Numbered from the stretch's first letter, positions 9,116-18,821 are shown. The stretch is DNA of 64,000 nucleotides from Hymenobacter cellulosivorans (GCF_022919135.1 NZ_CP095049.1:5961001-6025000); one strand, 5' to 3'. A program made the numbers and translations. The notes: a model not told the origin generated them from the sequence alone.

Positions 9116-9283
9116 ATGGAATTATCTCCCAAACCGCTCGTGGTCAAAAAGCTCAAGGAGCTGGCCCGCAAGGAGGGCGTCTCGCTCAATGCCTTCCTGA
9201 TTCCCTTTCTCAACGATGTGGCCGAAGGCCGCCTGGTCCGTGTGCCGCACTACCCCCCGGCTGCCAGCTCCTCGCCGAAGTAG
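9116..9283 (+). CDS. Small ribbon-helix-helix-like protein
   Basis: This 55-residue frame starts MELSPKPLVVKKLKELARKE and continues with a GVSLNAFLIPFLNDVAEGR helix. A beta strand followed by a helix with the SLNAFL pattern matches Arc/CopG or HicB-tail type ribbon-helix-helix DNA-binding proteins. It is divergent from the head operon, begins the + strand cargo block, and has a palindrome just upstream, so an autoregulatory role is plausible. Confidence 0.6.
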   Translation: MELSPKPLVVKKLKELARKEGVSLNAFLIPFLNDVAEGRLVRVPHYPPAASSSPK

Positions 9284-9564
9284 CTCAGGAAACGTACAGG
9301 ACGCCACTGCCACTGCGCAGTAGGCGGCCGCCAACCGCCGGCTACTCACTGGTCGTAGCATTCTTGACCAGACAGGCTCACAGTCTGTGCCAGGCCAAGC
9401 CACTTATTATATATAGTAAATATAAAGTATAATATAACCAAGAGCCCGCAGCCGGGGAGAATGGTTGCAAATGCGTAACATTAGAGTAACGTAGCACCTC
9501 TAATTTTGCCAGCGCGCCCATTGGGGCCTACCCGCACGTACCTCCATCCCCCTTTCCTGTTGCA
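9284..9564. other. AT-rich intergenic region ahead of the nuclease gene
   Basis: This gap holds a strongly AT-rich run at about 9402-9437 and a TAATTTTG box at 9501-9508, which matches the Bacteroidota -7 consensus TAnnTTTG, 57 bases before the nuclease start. No clear -33 TTTG was found at the usual distance. A promoter for the nuclease and the following T9SS gene is likely here. Confidence 0.4.
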
Positions 9565-10884
9565 ATGAAACACTCTTACCGGCGTACCGGCCGCCTCTGG
9601 CTGAGCGCCCTGGTCACCCTGCTCTGGGCCGGGTCGCTGACCAGCACGGCCCAGACCACGACGCGCGAGTCCTTCGAGACGGGCACCAAGCCCACCTACC
9701 CAGCGAGCGCCGTGCTCTTGAGCACGGGCACCTGGACCCTGGACAACGCCCTGCTGGGCTCCTCGGTTCTGGACCACAAGAACGGCACGCAGGCCCTGCG
9801 CCTGACGCAGATGGGCAAGGCCACCATGGATTTCTTCCTGCCCGAGGGGGCCTCGACCGTCACGGTGCAGCACGCGCTCTACGGCAGCGAGGCCAGCTCC
9901 GGCTTTGAGCTCTACTACCAGAGCCAGAGCTGCAGCTGCAACAAGTGGGTCAAAGTCGGTTCCACCGTTATTGCCAGCACGGCTACGCTGCAGTCGGCCT
10001 CGTTTGCCGTCAACGTGTCGGGGCCCGTGCGCTTCGAGCTGCGTAAAGTCTCGGGCGCAGGCGCGCAACTCAACCTGGACGACGTGGTCGTCACGCCCTA
10101 CGCCGTGACGCCGCCGCCCACCGTCGGCGACAACGACCACCTGACCATGGGCAACCCCAGCGGTGCGGCAACGGACGTGAACATGCCGTTTAACTATTTG
10201 ATGCGCAAGCGCCAGTTTGCCCTCTCCTACCACCGCGACCAGGGCAAGCCCAACTGGGTGAGCTGGTACCTCGCCCCCGCCTGGCTGGGCTCAACGCCTC
10301 GGCAGGACAACTTCCGCAACGATACGGAACTGCCCGCTGGCTGGTACCAGGTCGGCAGCGGCAGCTACTCGGGTTCGGGCTTTGACCGGGGCCACAACAC
10401 CCCTTCCGCGGACCGTACCAGTTCGGTGGCCGACAACTCGGCCACGTTCCTGATGACCAACATGATTCCGCAGGCACCCAACAACAACCAGATTACCTGG
10501 GCCACCTTGGAGAACTACGCCCGCACCCTGGTCGACCAAGGCAATGAGCTCTACATCATCATGGGCAGCTACGGCAAGGGCGGCACGGGCTCAGCCGGCT
10601 ACAAAGAAACCATCGACAACGGCCGCGTGCAGGTACCCAACCGGGTCTGGAAAGTCATCGTGGTGCTGCCCATGGGCAACAACGACGTTTCCCGCGTGGG
10701 CAGCGGCACGCGCATCATCGCCGTGGATACGCCCAATCAACAGGGCCTGACCAGCAACTGGGGCCAGTACCGGACCAGCGTAGACGCCATTGAAACGGCT
10801 ACGGGCCTGGATCTGCTCTCCTCCCTGCCCACGGCGGTACAGGATCTGGTCGAGGCCACCATTGATTCGGGTCCCACCAACTAG
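9565..10884 (+). CDS. Secreted DNA/RNA non-specific endonuclease (NUC1/NucA family)
   Basis: This 439-residue exported nuclease has a signal peptide (residues 1-29, ending STAQ). Residues 30-180 form a jelly-roll or lectin-like module, and residues 190-430 an H-N-N type nuclease of the ββα-metal class. The DRGH motif (274-277) supplies the catalytic His277. The metal-binding segment QAPNNNQITWATLE (about 303-316) supplies the Asn and Glu of the family. Such enzymes degrade DNA and RNA outside the cell. It starts a + strand pair with the T9SS protein 38 bases downstream, against the direction of the phage late genes. No T9SS sorting domain was seen on this protein. Confidence 0.9.
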   Translation: MKHSYRRTGRLWLSALVTLLWAGSLTSTAQTTTRESFETGTKPTYPASAVLLSTGTWTLDNALLGSSVLDHKNGTQALRLTQMGKATMDFFLPEGASTVTVQHALYGSEASSGFELYYQSQSCSCNKWVKVGSTVIASTATLQSASFAVNVSGPVRFELRKVSGAGAQLNLDDVVVTPYAVTPPPTVGDNDHLTMGNPSGAATDVNMPFNYLMRKRQFALSYHRDQGKPNWVSWYLAPAWLGSTPRQDNFRNDTELPAGWYQVGSGSYSGSGFDRGHNTPSADRTSSVADNSATFLMTNMIPQAPNNNQITWATLENYARTLVDQGNELYIIMGSYGKGGTGSAGYKETIDNGRVQVPNRVWKVIVVLPMGNNDVSRVGSGTRIIAVDTPNQQGLTSNWGQYRTSVDAIETATGLDLLSSLPTAVQDLVEATIDSGPTN

Positions 10885-10922
10885 GCCGCTGCTTCCTCCA
10901 CGCTCCTTCTTTCGTATCTCCG

Positions 10923-13900
10923 ATGCACCCTTCCTATACCCGCACCCGTTTGCTCACCGCCTTGCTGCTGCTTCTGCTCAGCCTGGGCGCCCGGGCCCAG
11001 ACGCCCTACGCGCTGAGCAACGGCACCTACAGCGAGAATTTCAGCCAAATCAGCAGCTGGGCCAACGGCTTTGCCTCCGGCACCGGCGCAGCCCCCTACA
11101 GCGTGGCCACCGGCAGCCCGACGCTGCCCAACCAGAACACAGTCTTTAGCACGGGTACCAGCGGCGGCGTGCAGCGCGGTACCCAAGCCATCGTGCTGCT
11201 GGCGACCGGGAGCGACAACGCCAATGCGGCGGCCTTCGACCTCAACCTGGACTTTACCGGCACCAGCGCCGGTACGGTTTCCCTGGACTGGGCCAGCGTC
11301 AACAACTCCACCGGCAACCGCCAGTCCACGTTTAAGCTCCAGACCAACACCGGCACTGGCGGGGCCTTTGTAGACCTACCCGGCTCGAGCGTCGTGCTGA
11401 CCAACAACACCGCCTCCGCCGGTCAACTGTCGGCCCTGGCCTTACCAGCGGCCTTTACCAACAATGCGGCGGCCAAAATCCGCTTCTACATTCAGCCTAC
11501 GGCCGGGGGTACGAACCCCAGCGGCTCCCGGCCCAAAGTCAGCCTGGATAACCTGACCGTGACGGCAACGACCGGCGGCCCGGTTACGCCCACCATCACC
11601 ACGGGTACCATCACCGGCAGCCCCTTCTGCGTCACGGCCACCGCCGGCGCGGCCGTAGCCGTGCCCTTCACCGCCACCGGGGGTCTTACCGGCACCTTTG
11701 CCGCCCAGCTCTCGGATGCGGCCGGCCAGTTCCCCGCCGAGCTGACCCAGAGCCTGATCGGCACCGGCTCGGCTTCCCCTATTGCGGCTACCCTGCCGGC
11801 CGGCACGGCGGCCGGCACCAGCTACCGCATCCGCGTCGTGCACGCCGCTACGGGTACCATCGGCCAGCCCAATCCGGCGGCCTTAACCGTGACGTCGCCG
11901 CCTACTGCCAATGGAGTGACATTAAGTTCCACGGCCGCCCAGAGTATTACAACGACCGGTACGGGCACGACCCTGACCGCGACTGCCGCCGCGCCCTCCT
12001 CGTTTGCCTGGTTCTATGGCACGAGCAGCACCGGTCCCTTTCCGACAGCCCTGAGCGGGGCCACTGCGGCCAGCTACACCCCCAAGGGAAGTGATTTCGC
12101 GGGGGCCGGCACCTACTACCTGGTGGCCCGGGCCACTAGCACCTGCGGCAGCGTAGAGGGAACGAGCACGCCCGTCAGGATAACGGTCACAGCCCCCGCG
12201 CCAGTCCTGACCATTACGCCCCAGACCGTGCCCGACTTTGGCAGTGTCTATGTCGGCTCGGCTTCCAGCGCCCAGCCCGTGGTCGTAAGCGGTTCCAACC
12301 TGACGGCCCCGGTGACGGTAACGCCCGCGCCCGGGTTTGAGATTCGCACCGGCTCGGCTCCCTTCGCCTGCTGCGCCATTACCCTGACCCCGCAGGCCGG
12401 CACGCTGAGCAGCACGACCATTGACGTCCGGTTTGTACCAGCGCTGGCGCAGGTGTACTCGGCGACCCTGCCCGTCAGCTCGGCCGACCTGCCCACGCAA
12501 GAGCCCGTGGCGGTATCAGGCACCGGTGTAGCCCCGATCTTCCCGGCTACCGTGCAAACCAGTGCAGTATCAGCCATTACGGCCACCCAGGCCACGGCCG
12601 GCGGCACGGTCAGCGACGAAGGTAATTCGGCCGTGACCGAGCGTGGCGTCGTCTACAGCCTAACGGCCAATCCGACCCTGGCGAACGAGCCGACCGTGGA
12701 CGGTGCCGGCAGCGGCCCGTTTACCAGCCTGCTGACGGGACTAAAGCCCAACACGCGCTACTACGTGCGGGCCTACGCCACCAACGAAGTCGGCACCAGC
12801 TATGGCGAGGAAGTTTCCTTTACCACGGCCTCCGTAGCCCTAGCTGCCGAGCCTACCCAGTCCTCGACGCTAACGGCCAGCCAGCTGACACCGACCTCGG
12901 TGCTGCTTACCGCCAGCGGGGGCACGGGCAGCAAGCGCCTGTTTCTGGCCACGCAGGCCGCTGATTTGCTCGCTGGGCCCACCGATGGCACCACCTACGC
13001 GGGCAACTCCACTGTAGGCCAGGGCGACCAGCCCGCTCCGAGCATTTACGTCGTGGCGGCCGGCCCAGCGACCAGCGTGACGGTAACCGGTCTGCAGCCC
13101 AACACGGAGTATACCTTCGCCGTCTTCGACTACAACGATGACAACACGCCGGGCGCTGAAAACTACCGCACCCAGGACCCGGGCAAACTCACGCTGACCA
13201 CGCCCGAGCAGCCGGCCCAGCTGCTGCTGGAGGAGAACTTCCTCTACGCGGCCGCCGAGCCCTTGACCGACCACGGCTGGAATGCCCAGAGCGCGCCGGG
13301 CACCAACCCCGTACGGGTGAGCTCGGCCGGCCTGAGCCGGGCGGACTACAACGCGACGGGCGGCAACGCGGCGGCGCTGACGGCCACGGGCGAGGACGTG
13401 CACCGCACGTTTGCCCCCGTGGCAGCCGGCACGCCGGTCTATGCTGCTTTCCTGGTGCAGGTCAGCAGCTCACCGGCCGGTGACTACTTCTTCCACTTGG
13501 GGCCCGATCCAATCAGCACGACCTTTCGGGCCCGGGTGCTAGTCCGGCCCGTCGCGGCGACGGACAAGATTCAGTTTGGCGTGAGCGGCAGCGGCACGAC
13601 GGCTGTTTATGACCCGACCGAGTACGAACTGGGCACGCCCTACCTGCTGGTGGTACGCTACAGCTTCGGCAGCACCGGCACGGAAACGCGCCTCTACGTA
13701 AACCCAGGGGTTGCTGAGCCGACAAACAGTAACGCCACCAGCAGGGAAGCTGCCACCTCGGCCCCGGCCAACATCGGGGCCGTAGCCCTACGCCAGGGCA
13801 ACTCCACTTCGCCCCTGCTGCTGGATGGGCTGCGGGTCGGTACCACCTTTGGCGTGGTGCGCCAGCAGCTGCCCGCCCCCTTGCCCGTGCAGTTGGTTCG

Positions 13901-14396
13901 CTTCACGGGCCAGGTGCAGCAGCGCGCCGTCGTGCTGCGCTGGACTACGGCCCAGGAGCTGCGCAATGACCGCTTCGAAGTCGAGCGGGCCCAGGGCGAC
14001 GGGCAGGCCTTCACCCGCGTGGCCACGGTGGCCGGGCGGGGCACCACGACCACGACGAGCAGCTACGCCTACACGGATGCCGACGTGCTGCGGCCCGGCC
14101 AGAGGCTCTACTACCGCCTGCGCCAGGTGGATCAGGACGGCCAGGCCATCTACTCGCCGGTGGTGGCCGTCTCGGCCGGGGCAAATGGGGCCCAAGCCTT
14201 GCGCGCCGTGCCCAATCCGGCCCGGGACCAGGTGCGGCTGGAAGGGGCGACTGCCGACGTGGCTCAGGTGCTAGACCTGACCGGTCGCCTGCTGCGCACG
14301 GTCAACACCCGGGAACTCATCTCGCTGCAGGGCTTGACGCCAGGCATCTATCTTATCCGCTGTGGGACGAGTGCGACCCGCCTGCAGGTCGAGTAA
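10923..14396 (+). CDS. Large T9SS-sorted extracellular protein with Ig/fibronectin-like repeats
   Basis: This is a 1157-residue protein. A signal peptide (residues 1-25, ending ARAQ) is followed by a jelly-roll region to about residue 215. A string of Ig-like and fibronectin-like beta modules comes next, including SAITATQATAGGTVSDEG and a TGLKPNTRYYVRAYATN segment near residue 610. A second jelly roll spans about 770-960. An fn3-like module at about 985-1085 precedes the type A sorting domain, which begins at VPNPARDQV and ends GIYLIRCG. The product should be exported by the T9SS and anchored or released at the cell surface. It is probably co-transcribed with the nuclease and closed by a terminator at 14418-14451. 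Ligand and role are not known. Confidence 0.85.
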   Translation: MHPSYTRTRLLTALLLLLLSLGARAQTPYALSNGTYSENFSQISSWANGFASGTGAAPYSVATGSPTLPNQNTVFSTGTSGGVQRGTQAIVLLATGSDNANAAAFDLNLDFTGTSAGTVSLDWASVNNSTGNRQSTFKLQTNTGTGGAFVDLPGSSVVLTNNTASAGQLSALALPAAFTNNAAAKIRFYIQPTAGGTNPSGSRPKVSLDNLTVTATTGGPVTPTITTGTITGSPFCVTATAGAAVAVPFTATGGLTGTFAAQLSDAAGQFPAELTQSLIGTGSASPIAATLPAGTAAGTSYRIRVVHAATGTIGQPNPAALTVTSPPTANGVTLSSTAAQSITTTGTGTTLTATAAAPSSFAWFYGTSSTGPFPTALSGATAASYTPKGSDFAGAGTYYLVARATSTCGSVEGTSTPVRITVTAPAPVLTITPQTVPDFGSVYVGSASSAQPVVVSGSNLTAPVTVTPAPGFEIRTGSAPFACCAITLTPQAGTLSSTTIDVRFVPALAQVYSATLPVSSADLPTQEPVAVSGTGVAPIFPATVQTSAVSAITATQATAGGTVSDEGNSAVTERGVVYSLTANPTLANEPTVDGAGSGPFTSLLTGLKPNTRYYVRAYATNEVGTSYGEEVSFTTASVALAAEPTQSSTLTASQLTPTSVLLTASGGTGSKRLFLATQAADLLAGPTDGTTYAGNSTVGQGDQPAPSIYVVAAGPATSVTVTGLQPNTEYTFAVFDYNDDNTPGAENYRTQDPGKLTLTTPEQPAQLLLEENFLYAAAEPLTDHGWNAQSAPGTNPVRVSSAGLSRADYNATGGNAAALTATGEDVHRTFAPVAAGTPVYAAFLVQVSSSPAGDYFFHLGPDPISTTFRARVLVRPVAATDKIQFGVSGSGTTAVYDPTEYELGTPYLLVVRYSFGSTGTETRLYVNPGVAEPTNSNATSREAATSAPANIGAVALRQGNSTSPLLLDGLRVGTTFGVVRQQLPAPLPVQLVRFTGQVQQRAVVLRWTTAQELRNDRFEVERAQGDGQAFTRVATVAGRGTTTTTSSYAYTDADVLRPGQRLYYRLRQVDQDGQAIYSPVVAVSAGANGAQALRAVPNPARDQVRLEGATADVAQVLDLTGRLLRTVNTRELISLQGLTPGIYLIRCGTSATRLQVE

Positions 14397-14417
14397 CGGG
14401 GTACTTTTCGTTTGGAC

Positions 14418-14451
14418 AAAAAGCCCCGGCCTGCGTAGGTCGGGGCTTTTT
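14418..14451 (+). terminator. Intrinsic terminator after the T9SS gene
   Basis: AAAAAGCCCCGGCC and GGTCGGGGCTTTTT form a strong stem around CTGCGTA, with flanking A and T tracts, 22 bases after the stop codon at 14396. Confidence 0.85.
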
Positions 14452-14565
14452 GCTGGGGAAGGAACGGATGGTCGTCCTGTCACAATAGGCTGCCATTCGT
14501 CCTTGCCGGTGGCTCGTATTCTGGTCACTATTGTACCATCCCTCTCACGTTCCCCCTTCTACGCT

Positions 14566-14886
14566 ATGAAAAACGTTGTCCGATTCCTATTCCTAGCGGC
14601 CGTGGTCGTTGCCGCAAGCCCTTCGCCGAGCCACGCTAGTGCCCCGACGCCTTCTTGTATAGTTGGCGGGGATGCCCAGAGTTATGCCACTGGGGTACAG
14701 GATGCCCAACAGTGGAAAAACAGCAATCCGGCTCGTTTGCTGCCCGGCCGGATTGTGTTTGCGCAAACTAAATGCGACCAGTATACCAGTGACCCCAACG
14801 ACGGCGTGCGGCTGTACGACCCGCAATTGGATGATTACTGGAATGGCTACCTAGCTGCCCTGCAGGGCGAAGTAGAGGAAGTGTAA
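14566..14886 (+). CDS. Small secreted protein of unknown function
   Basis: Starting at the ATG at 14566 gives 106 residues beginning with a signal peptide (MKNVVRFLFLAAVVVAA, cleavage near SHAS). The mature part of about 80 residues has two Cys (SCIVGG and TKCDQY) that could form one disulfide, and repeated Tyr/Asp residues. It matches no family I recognise. Terminators on both sides make it a single-gene unit. Confidence 0.65.
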   Translation: MKNVVRFLFLAAVVVAASPSPSHASAPTPSCIVGGDAQSYATGVQDAQQWKNSNPARLLPGRIVFAQTKCDQYTSDPNDGVRLYDPQLDDYWNGYLAALQGEVEEV

Positions 14887-14910
14887 GTCGTATACTACCC
14901 GTAGCAATGA

Positions 14911-14941
14911 AAAAGCCCCTCCGCAACGAGGGGCTTTTTTT
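14911..14941. terminator. Intrinsic terminator
   Basis: AAAAGCCCCTC and GAGGGGCTTTTTTT enclose a short CGCAAC loop. It lies between two small secreted-protein genes and ends the first of them. Confidence 0.8.
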
Positions 14942-14954
14942 GTAGCTTAAGAGC

Positions 14955-15698
14955 ATGAAAAGACTTCTACTCATCTTGCTCCTGTTACCTACTGTACTAG
15001 TTGCTCAAGCGCAGGTGCATGTGCGAGGCTACTATCGTAGCAACGGTACGTATGTCAAGCCGCACGAAAGAACTCGGCCGAATCACACCGTCACTGATAA
15101 CTACAGCTATCCTGGCAACCACAACCCTAACAGCATCACTACGACGACTGGCACCACAGGGGAAACGCCCAATACTATCCAGCCGACACGAGGAAAAACA
15201 GCGCCTTACTCAGGCTCAGGCACCTACAAGGTAAACTCCAGTATTGCCCCACCGCTTCGAGCTGCGCCAAATGTGAGTGCCGCCGAAATTTACTCGTGCC
15301 CTCGGCAAGCAACGGTGCAGGTGCTGGAAGATGCAGGAGATATTTATTGCAAGGTTTCGGTGAATGGGCATGTAGGCTACATATCCAAGAATCTTCTTGT
15401 CAGAGCTGACGCCGTTCTGCCCGAGTATACTGCGGAACCGGCTCCAGAAAAGAAACCAGTCATTATACCCAAGCCTCAGTCACTTAGCTCGGTAGGCAAG
15501 TACCTGTACAAGACATCCTTTGATGCCCCCTTTGGCCCGGCTTTGCGAGATGCACCCAGTATTACGGCAAACGAAATTTATGCTTGCCCCAGGACAGCGC
15601 AAGTATATGTACTGGAGGAGATGGATGGCTTATACCGTAAAGTATTTGTCGATGGCTACGTGGGATATGTAGCCAAGACGCTTCTTGTGCAGCCGTAA
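14955..15698 (+). CDS. Exported protein with two SH3b-like domains
   Basis: This 247-residue protein has a signal peptide (MKRLLLILLLLPTVLVAQAQ) and a low-complexity Thr/Asn/Pro linker at residues 20-95. The start VHVRGYYRSNGTYVKPHERT matches a short motif often seen at the mature N-terminus of exported Bacteroidota proteins. Two related SH3b-like repeats follow, at about 95-140 and 190-247, each with an LR(A/D)AP...EIY(S/A)CP core and ending YVGYVAKTLLV or similar. No peptidase is attached. SH3b domains usually bind cell-wall or peptide ligands. It is 38 bases before the KAP NTPase gene; whether the two are related functionally is unclear. Confidence 0.75.
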   Translation: MKRLLLILLLLPTVLVAQAQVHVRGYYRSNGTYVKPHERTRPNHTVTDNYSYPGNHNPNSITTTTGTTGETPNTIQPTRGKTAPYSGSGTYKVNSSIAPPLRAAPNVSAAEIYSCPRQATVQVLEDAGDIYCKVSVNGHVGYISKNLLVRADAVLPEYTAEPAPEKKPVIIPKPQSLSSVGKYLYKTSFDAPFGPALRDAPSITANEIYACPRTAQVYVLEEMDGLYRKVFVDGYVGYVAKTLLVQP

Positions 15699-15736
15699 AA
15701 TTTACTCAATTATCAATCACTCACAATAGAACGAAA

Positions 15737-17233
15737 ATGTCCCTTGATATATCTGTTTCCGGTCAAAATGAATTGTTTGAAAAACACCTAAAAGAGGACA
15801 AAAACGAGCGCATTATCTTTTCAGGCGCGTTCGGCATTGGGAAAACCTATTTCTTAGAAAATTTTTTCACTCCTTCGCAATCTGATTACCTTGCAATAAA
15901 ACTTTCACCAGTCAATTACTCTATATCGTCGAATGAGGATATTTTTAAATTAATAAAATACGATATTTTATTTGAGTTAGCTTCCAAACACGGACTGACT
16001 TTAGAAGGGGAACCTGTTAGCTGGGACGTTGCACTTGGAACCTTATTACCTAGCAGAGCTGCTTCCATTATACAAAGTTTTCTTCCTCTGATTCCACTTC
16101 TTAATAAGGATATGGAATCAATACCAGTCGTTCTGACTGCGCTTACATCTTGGGTTACTATTGCTGACGGAATCAGCAAACAGAAATCAGCCGCCGCTAA
16201 AGAAACCAAAGTCATTGACTTCGGAGAGCAAATAGCAGCTATGTATAACTTAGAATCAGACTACATAACTACTTTCTTAGAAAACAGTTTAACAACGCTT
16301 GCACAGGAAAAAAAAGCTAAGTACAAAGTATTAATCATAGATGACCTCGATAGAATTGACCCAGAGCATATATTTAGACTGTTCAATATATTCAGTGCTC
16401 ACCTTGATTACCACAAAATTTCAAGCAATAAGTTCGGATTTGACAGAGTAATTTTTGTTTGTGATATACATAACATTCGGAATATATTTCACAGTCGCTA
16501 TGGAACCGATACGGACTTCACAGGATATATTGACAAGTTTTTTAGCAAGGAAATATTTTTCTTTAATAACGAAGCGGAGATAAGTAATTATGTTGATCAT
16601 ATTATCGCAGGATTTAATTTTGAAAAAGACCCAGGAGCATATTTTCAACAACGTATTTTACAAGGCCGTAATTACAACGAACAGGGTTTGTTGCACATAA
16701 TATTTAAAGAGCTTATTCTGTCAGGCGGGTTAAAAATGCGCAGGCTTAAGGAAAGCTATGCTAATAATTTTTACATTCCATCCAAAATACTAAAAGTATC
16801 CTCACCTGAATCAGGCACTGAAGATATACCCTACCGTAACTTGCCTGCTCTTGTTACTATTGAAATATTGAGCAGAATTCTTGGTGGTGGCTTTGCTTTA
16901 TCGAAAGCAATAAAAACTGCTGTTAAATACAAAAAGAGTATTGAATACCAAACAGCCAATTCACGTCAAACAAACTGGCTAGTAGGCATGCTACTTCCTG
17001 TATTAGATTATTCAAATCATCAGTTTAGTGTTCTATATAATCCAGAAATAGTATATGGCTATAACCACACTTCAGGCATACATATTCCATACACGATTAC
17101 AATTGCCAATTCACACTCTCATGACAGATATTATTTTGCACATACACAACCTGGAACAAAAGGAAGTTTAGACTTTTTATTTCTTCTCGATTTAACTGTA
17201 GACTCATTACTTCAGCAAAATATTCTCAGGTAG
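15737..17233 (+). CDS. KAP-family P-loop NTPase
   Basis: This is a 498-residue cytoplasmic NTPase. Walker A is GAFGIGKT at residues 30-37. A hydrophobic stretch at about 112-143 (SFLPLIPLL, VVLTALTSWV) lies between Walker A and B, where KAP proteins carry their membrane insert. Walker B is VLIIDDLDRIDP at about 198-209, with the DDLDR signature of the family. A sensor-like VIFVCDIHNI follows at 238-247. The gene is much richer in A and T than the phage genes and is cargo in the prophage. KAP NTPases such as PifA of the F plasmid block phage growth at the membrane, so phage exclusion is a reasonable inference. Confidence 0.85.
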   Translation: MSLDISVSGQNELFEKHLKEDKNERIIFSGAFGIGKTYFLENFFTPSQSDYLAIKLSPVNYSISSNEDIFKLIKYDILFELASKHGLTLEGEPVSWDVALGTLLPSRAASIIQSFLPLIPLLNKDMESIPVVLTALTSWVTIADGISKQKSAAAKETKVIDFGEQIAAMYNLESDYITTFLENSLTTLAQEKKAKYKVLIIDDLDRIDPEHIFRLFNIFSAHLDYHKISSNKFGFDRVIFVCDIHNIRNIFHSRYGTDTDFTGYIDKFFSKEIFFFNNEAEISNYVDHIIAGFNFEKDPGAYFQQRILQGRNYNEQGLLHIIFKELILSGGLKMRRLKESYANNFYIPSKILKVSSPESGTEDIPYRNLPALVTIEILSRILGGGFALSKAIKTAVKYKKSIEYQTANSRQTNWLVGMLLPVLDYSNHQFSVLYNPEIVYGYNHTSGIHIPYTITIANSHSHDRYYFAHTQPGTKGSLDFLFLLDLTVDSLLQQNILR

Positions 17234-17417
17234 AAGTTTGCAGTTTATATCTTTGGTGATGTGTTGTCAAAAAAGCCAACATCTCATATTCAAAACATAC
17301 AGCCACGTCTTATCCGGCCGGGGCTGTTTCCTATTCCTAAACTTTTGTTGCCCAGTAGCCCCTCCCAGGGTACAACGAGCTTCATTATCTTCCCACTTAA
17401 TCTTCGCTCAAAAACAA

Positions 17418-18065
17418 ATGACAAAGCGTAACCCCGTAAGCTTTATCAATGAGCATACTGCCGAATATTATTTAGCTCCAGCGGCGGTACAAGCATTGTC
17501 TCATCAAGGCATAAAAGCAATGCCTTTTTTCTTCTGGGGTACCCGAGAAGGCAGTAAGGTTGGAGTTGATAGTGGCGCCGACATAGATGCCAGGATAGTG
17601 GCAATTTACCCTCGCCGACCAAAAGTAGAGTTTGTGGGCTCTGACGAAGTATATGTAAAAATAAATGCTAGTCTGATTGAGGCAGCTACTGTAGGAGCCG
17701 AACTAGGTGTTCCTGTTTTTGCTGGAGCTCCAATTGTATCCTCATTATTTGATCTTTCTGATAAAGCCCCTTGCCTGTGGTTTGATATTGATTTAGCGGA
17801 GTCGCCCGACGATATAACTCATTGTATTTCTGTAAAAAGCTTGTCTATCATAACCAGTACGCGAACAGGATCTTCAGTTGTTTCTGACCAAGACTTATTT
17901 ACGCGCGTTATACAGAGCGCCACCCCTCGACCATGGAGCGAGTGTGTTGAAACTCTTCGTCAATTTCGCCGGAAGCTTCAGTACGAAGGAAGCTTCAGAT
18001 CATTTTTTGGAGCCTTTGGCGGCTACAAGCCTTTCTATGTAGTCCTGGTGGAAACGACTATATGA
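17418..18065 (+). CDS. Hypothetical protein downstream of the KAP NTPase
   Basis: The ATG at 17418 gives 215 residues with no signal peptide or membrane segment. An open frame runs upstream to 17238 but shows no coding character there. Visible features are an AMPFFFWGTREGSK segment near residue 35, a YPRRPKVEF strand and an ELGVPVFAGAPIVSS segment suggesting an alpha/beta fold. The C-terminal third is helical with basic residues. I do not recognise the family. It lies 184 bases after the KAP gene on the same strand and could be a partner. Confidence 0.6.
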   Translation: MTKRNPVSFINEHTAEYYLAPAAVQALSHQGIKAMPFFFWGTREGSKVGVDSGADIDARIVAIYPRRPKVEFVGSDEVYVKINASLIEAATVGAELGVPVFAGAPIVSSLFDLSDKAPCLWFDIDLAESPDDITHCISVKSLSIITSTRTGSSVVSDQDLFTRVIQSATPRPWSECVETLRQFRRKLQYEGSFRSFFGAFGGYKPFYVVLVETTI

Positions 18066-18087
18066 GCAGGCTGTAAACGCTCAACAC

Positions 18088-18118
18088 AAAAAGCCTCAAC
18101 ATCTAGGCTGAGGCTTTT
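18088..18118 (+). terminator. Intrinsic terminator
   Basis: AAAAAGCCTCA and TGAGGCTTTT form a stem around an ACATCTAGGC loop, 22 bases after the stop codon at 18065. Confidence 0.75.
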
Positions 18119-18192
18119 GAGCAACTGGTAGCGGGTTCCTGGCCCTCGCCGGGGTGCACACCTTTTGCCCCCGGCTGGGAGCAAATCTAATA

Positions 18193-18220
18193 AGCTCCTC
18201 CTTAGTGAGGGGCTTTTTTT
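18193..18220 (+). terminator. Second terminator-like hairpin
   Basis: GCTCCTC pairs with GAGGGGC (one G-T pair) around CTTAGT and is followed by TTTTTTT. It lies between two unrelated + strand genes and insulates the second. Confidence 0.65.
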
Positions 18221-18260
18221 GTAGCTTGGTATTCCTCTGCCTAGCTTGCTCTTACCACTC

Positions 18261-18821
18261 ATGGAAGAACCCCTACTGCTACATCGACACGACCCGTGCC
18301 GCAACCTGTTTGACCGTACCCGGGTGCAAAACCAATCCTGTGTCTATCACCTTGATGTGGTAGACTTCGATGTGTTGAGCTACTGGGGCCAGCACCGTAC
18401 CTGGACCTCGGGCGAAAGCCTGCGGACGGTGCGCTGCTACGTGCGCTATAACAAAGCACTGAAGCAGTCCACGATTCATTCCTTTCCCGACCAAGCCTAC
18501 CGCATTGCCGACTGCCTGACCAAAGACCGGGGCAAATATTGTTCTTGGGTGGGCAACCTCTTTACCGCAGAAGAGTTGGAAGCCGAGCTACGCCTGGCTG
18601 AGCAGGGAATAACTGAGTCCGTGCCAGGGCCCCACTACACCTTCCAGGTCGAGCGCACCGCCGCCGGCTACCTAGCCCACGGCGCCCAGCACCCGCTACG
18701 GGCCAGAGGCAAAGACTTGCACCAGCTGCGGGAGGAAACCTACCAGAAGCTCGACCTGCACCTAGCCAAAACGGGTGGGCCGCACGTTCGCCGGGAGCAG
18801 TTGCAGTTTGTCTTGCGGTAG
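18261..18821 (+). CDS. Hypothetical protein
   Basis: Starting at the ATG at 18261 gives 186 residues (another ATG at 18246 adds five). It is soluble, charged and without a signal peptide; Cys residues are scattered (CRNLF, QSCVYH, CYVRY, DCLTK). The second half holds the amphipathic helix LFTAEELEAELRLAEQGI and the segment HQLREETYQKLDLHLAKTGG. I do not recognise the family. It sits in the cargo block between the KAP unit and the HEPN-like gene. Confidence 0.55.
   Translation: MEEPLLLHRHDPCRNLFDRTRVQNQSCVYHLDVVDFDVLSYWGQHRTWTSGESLRTVRCYVRYNKALKQSTIHSFPDQAYRIADCLTKDRGKYCSWVGNLFTAEELEAELRLAEQGITESVPGPHYTFQVERTAAGYLAHGAQHPLRARGKDLHQLREETYQKLDLHLAKTGGPHVRREQLQFVLR

Noticed and set aside
14955..15698. 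Phage endolysin
   Set aside because: The two SH3b-like repeats suggested cell-wall binding, but there is no peptidase or amidase domain and the protein has a signal peptide and lies in cargo.
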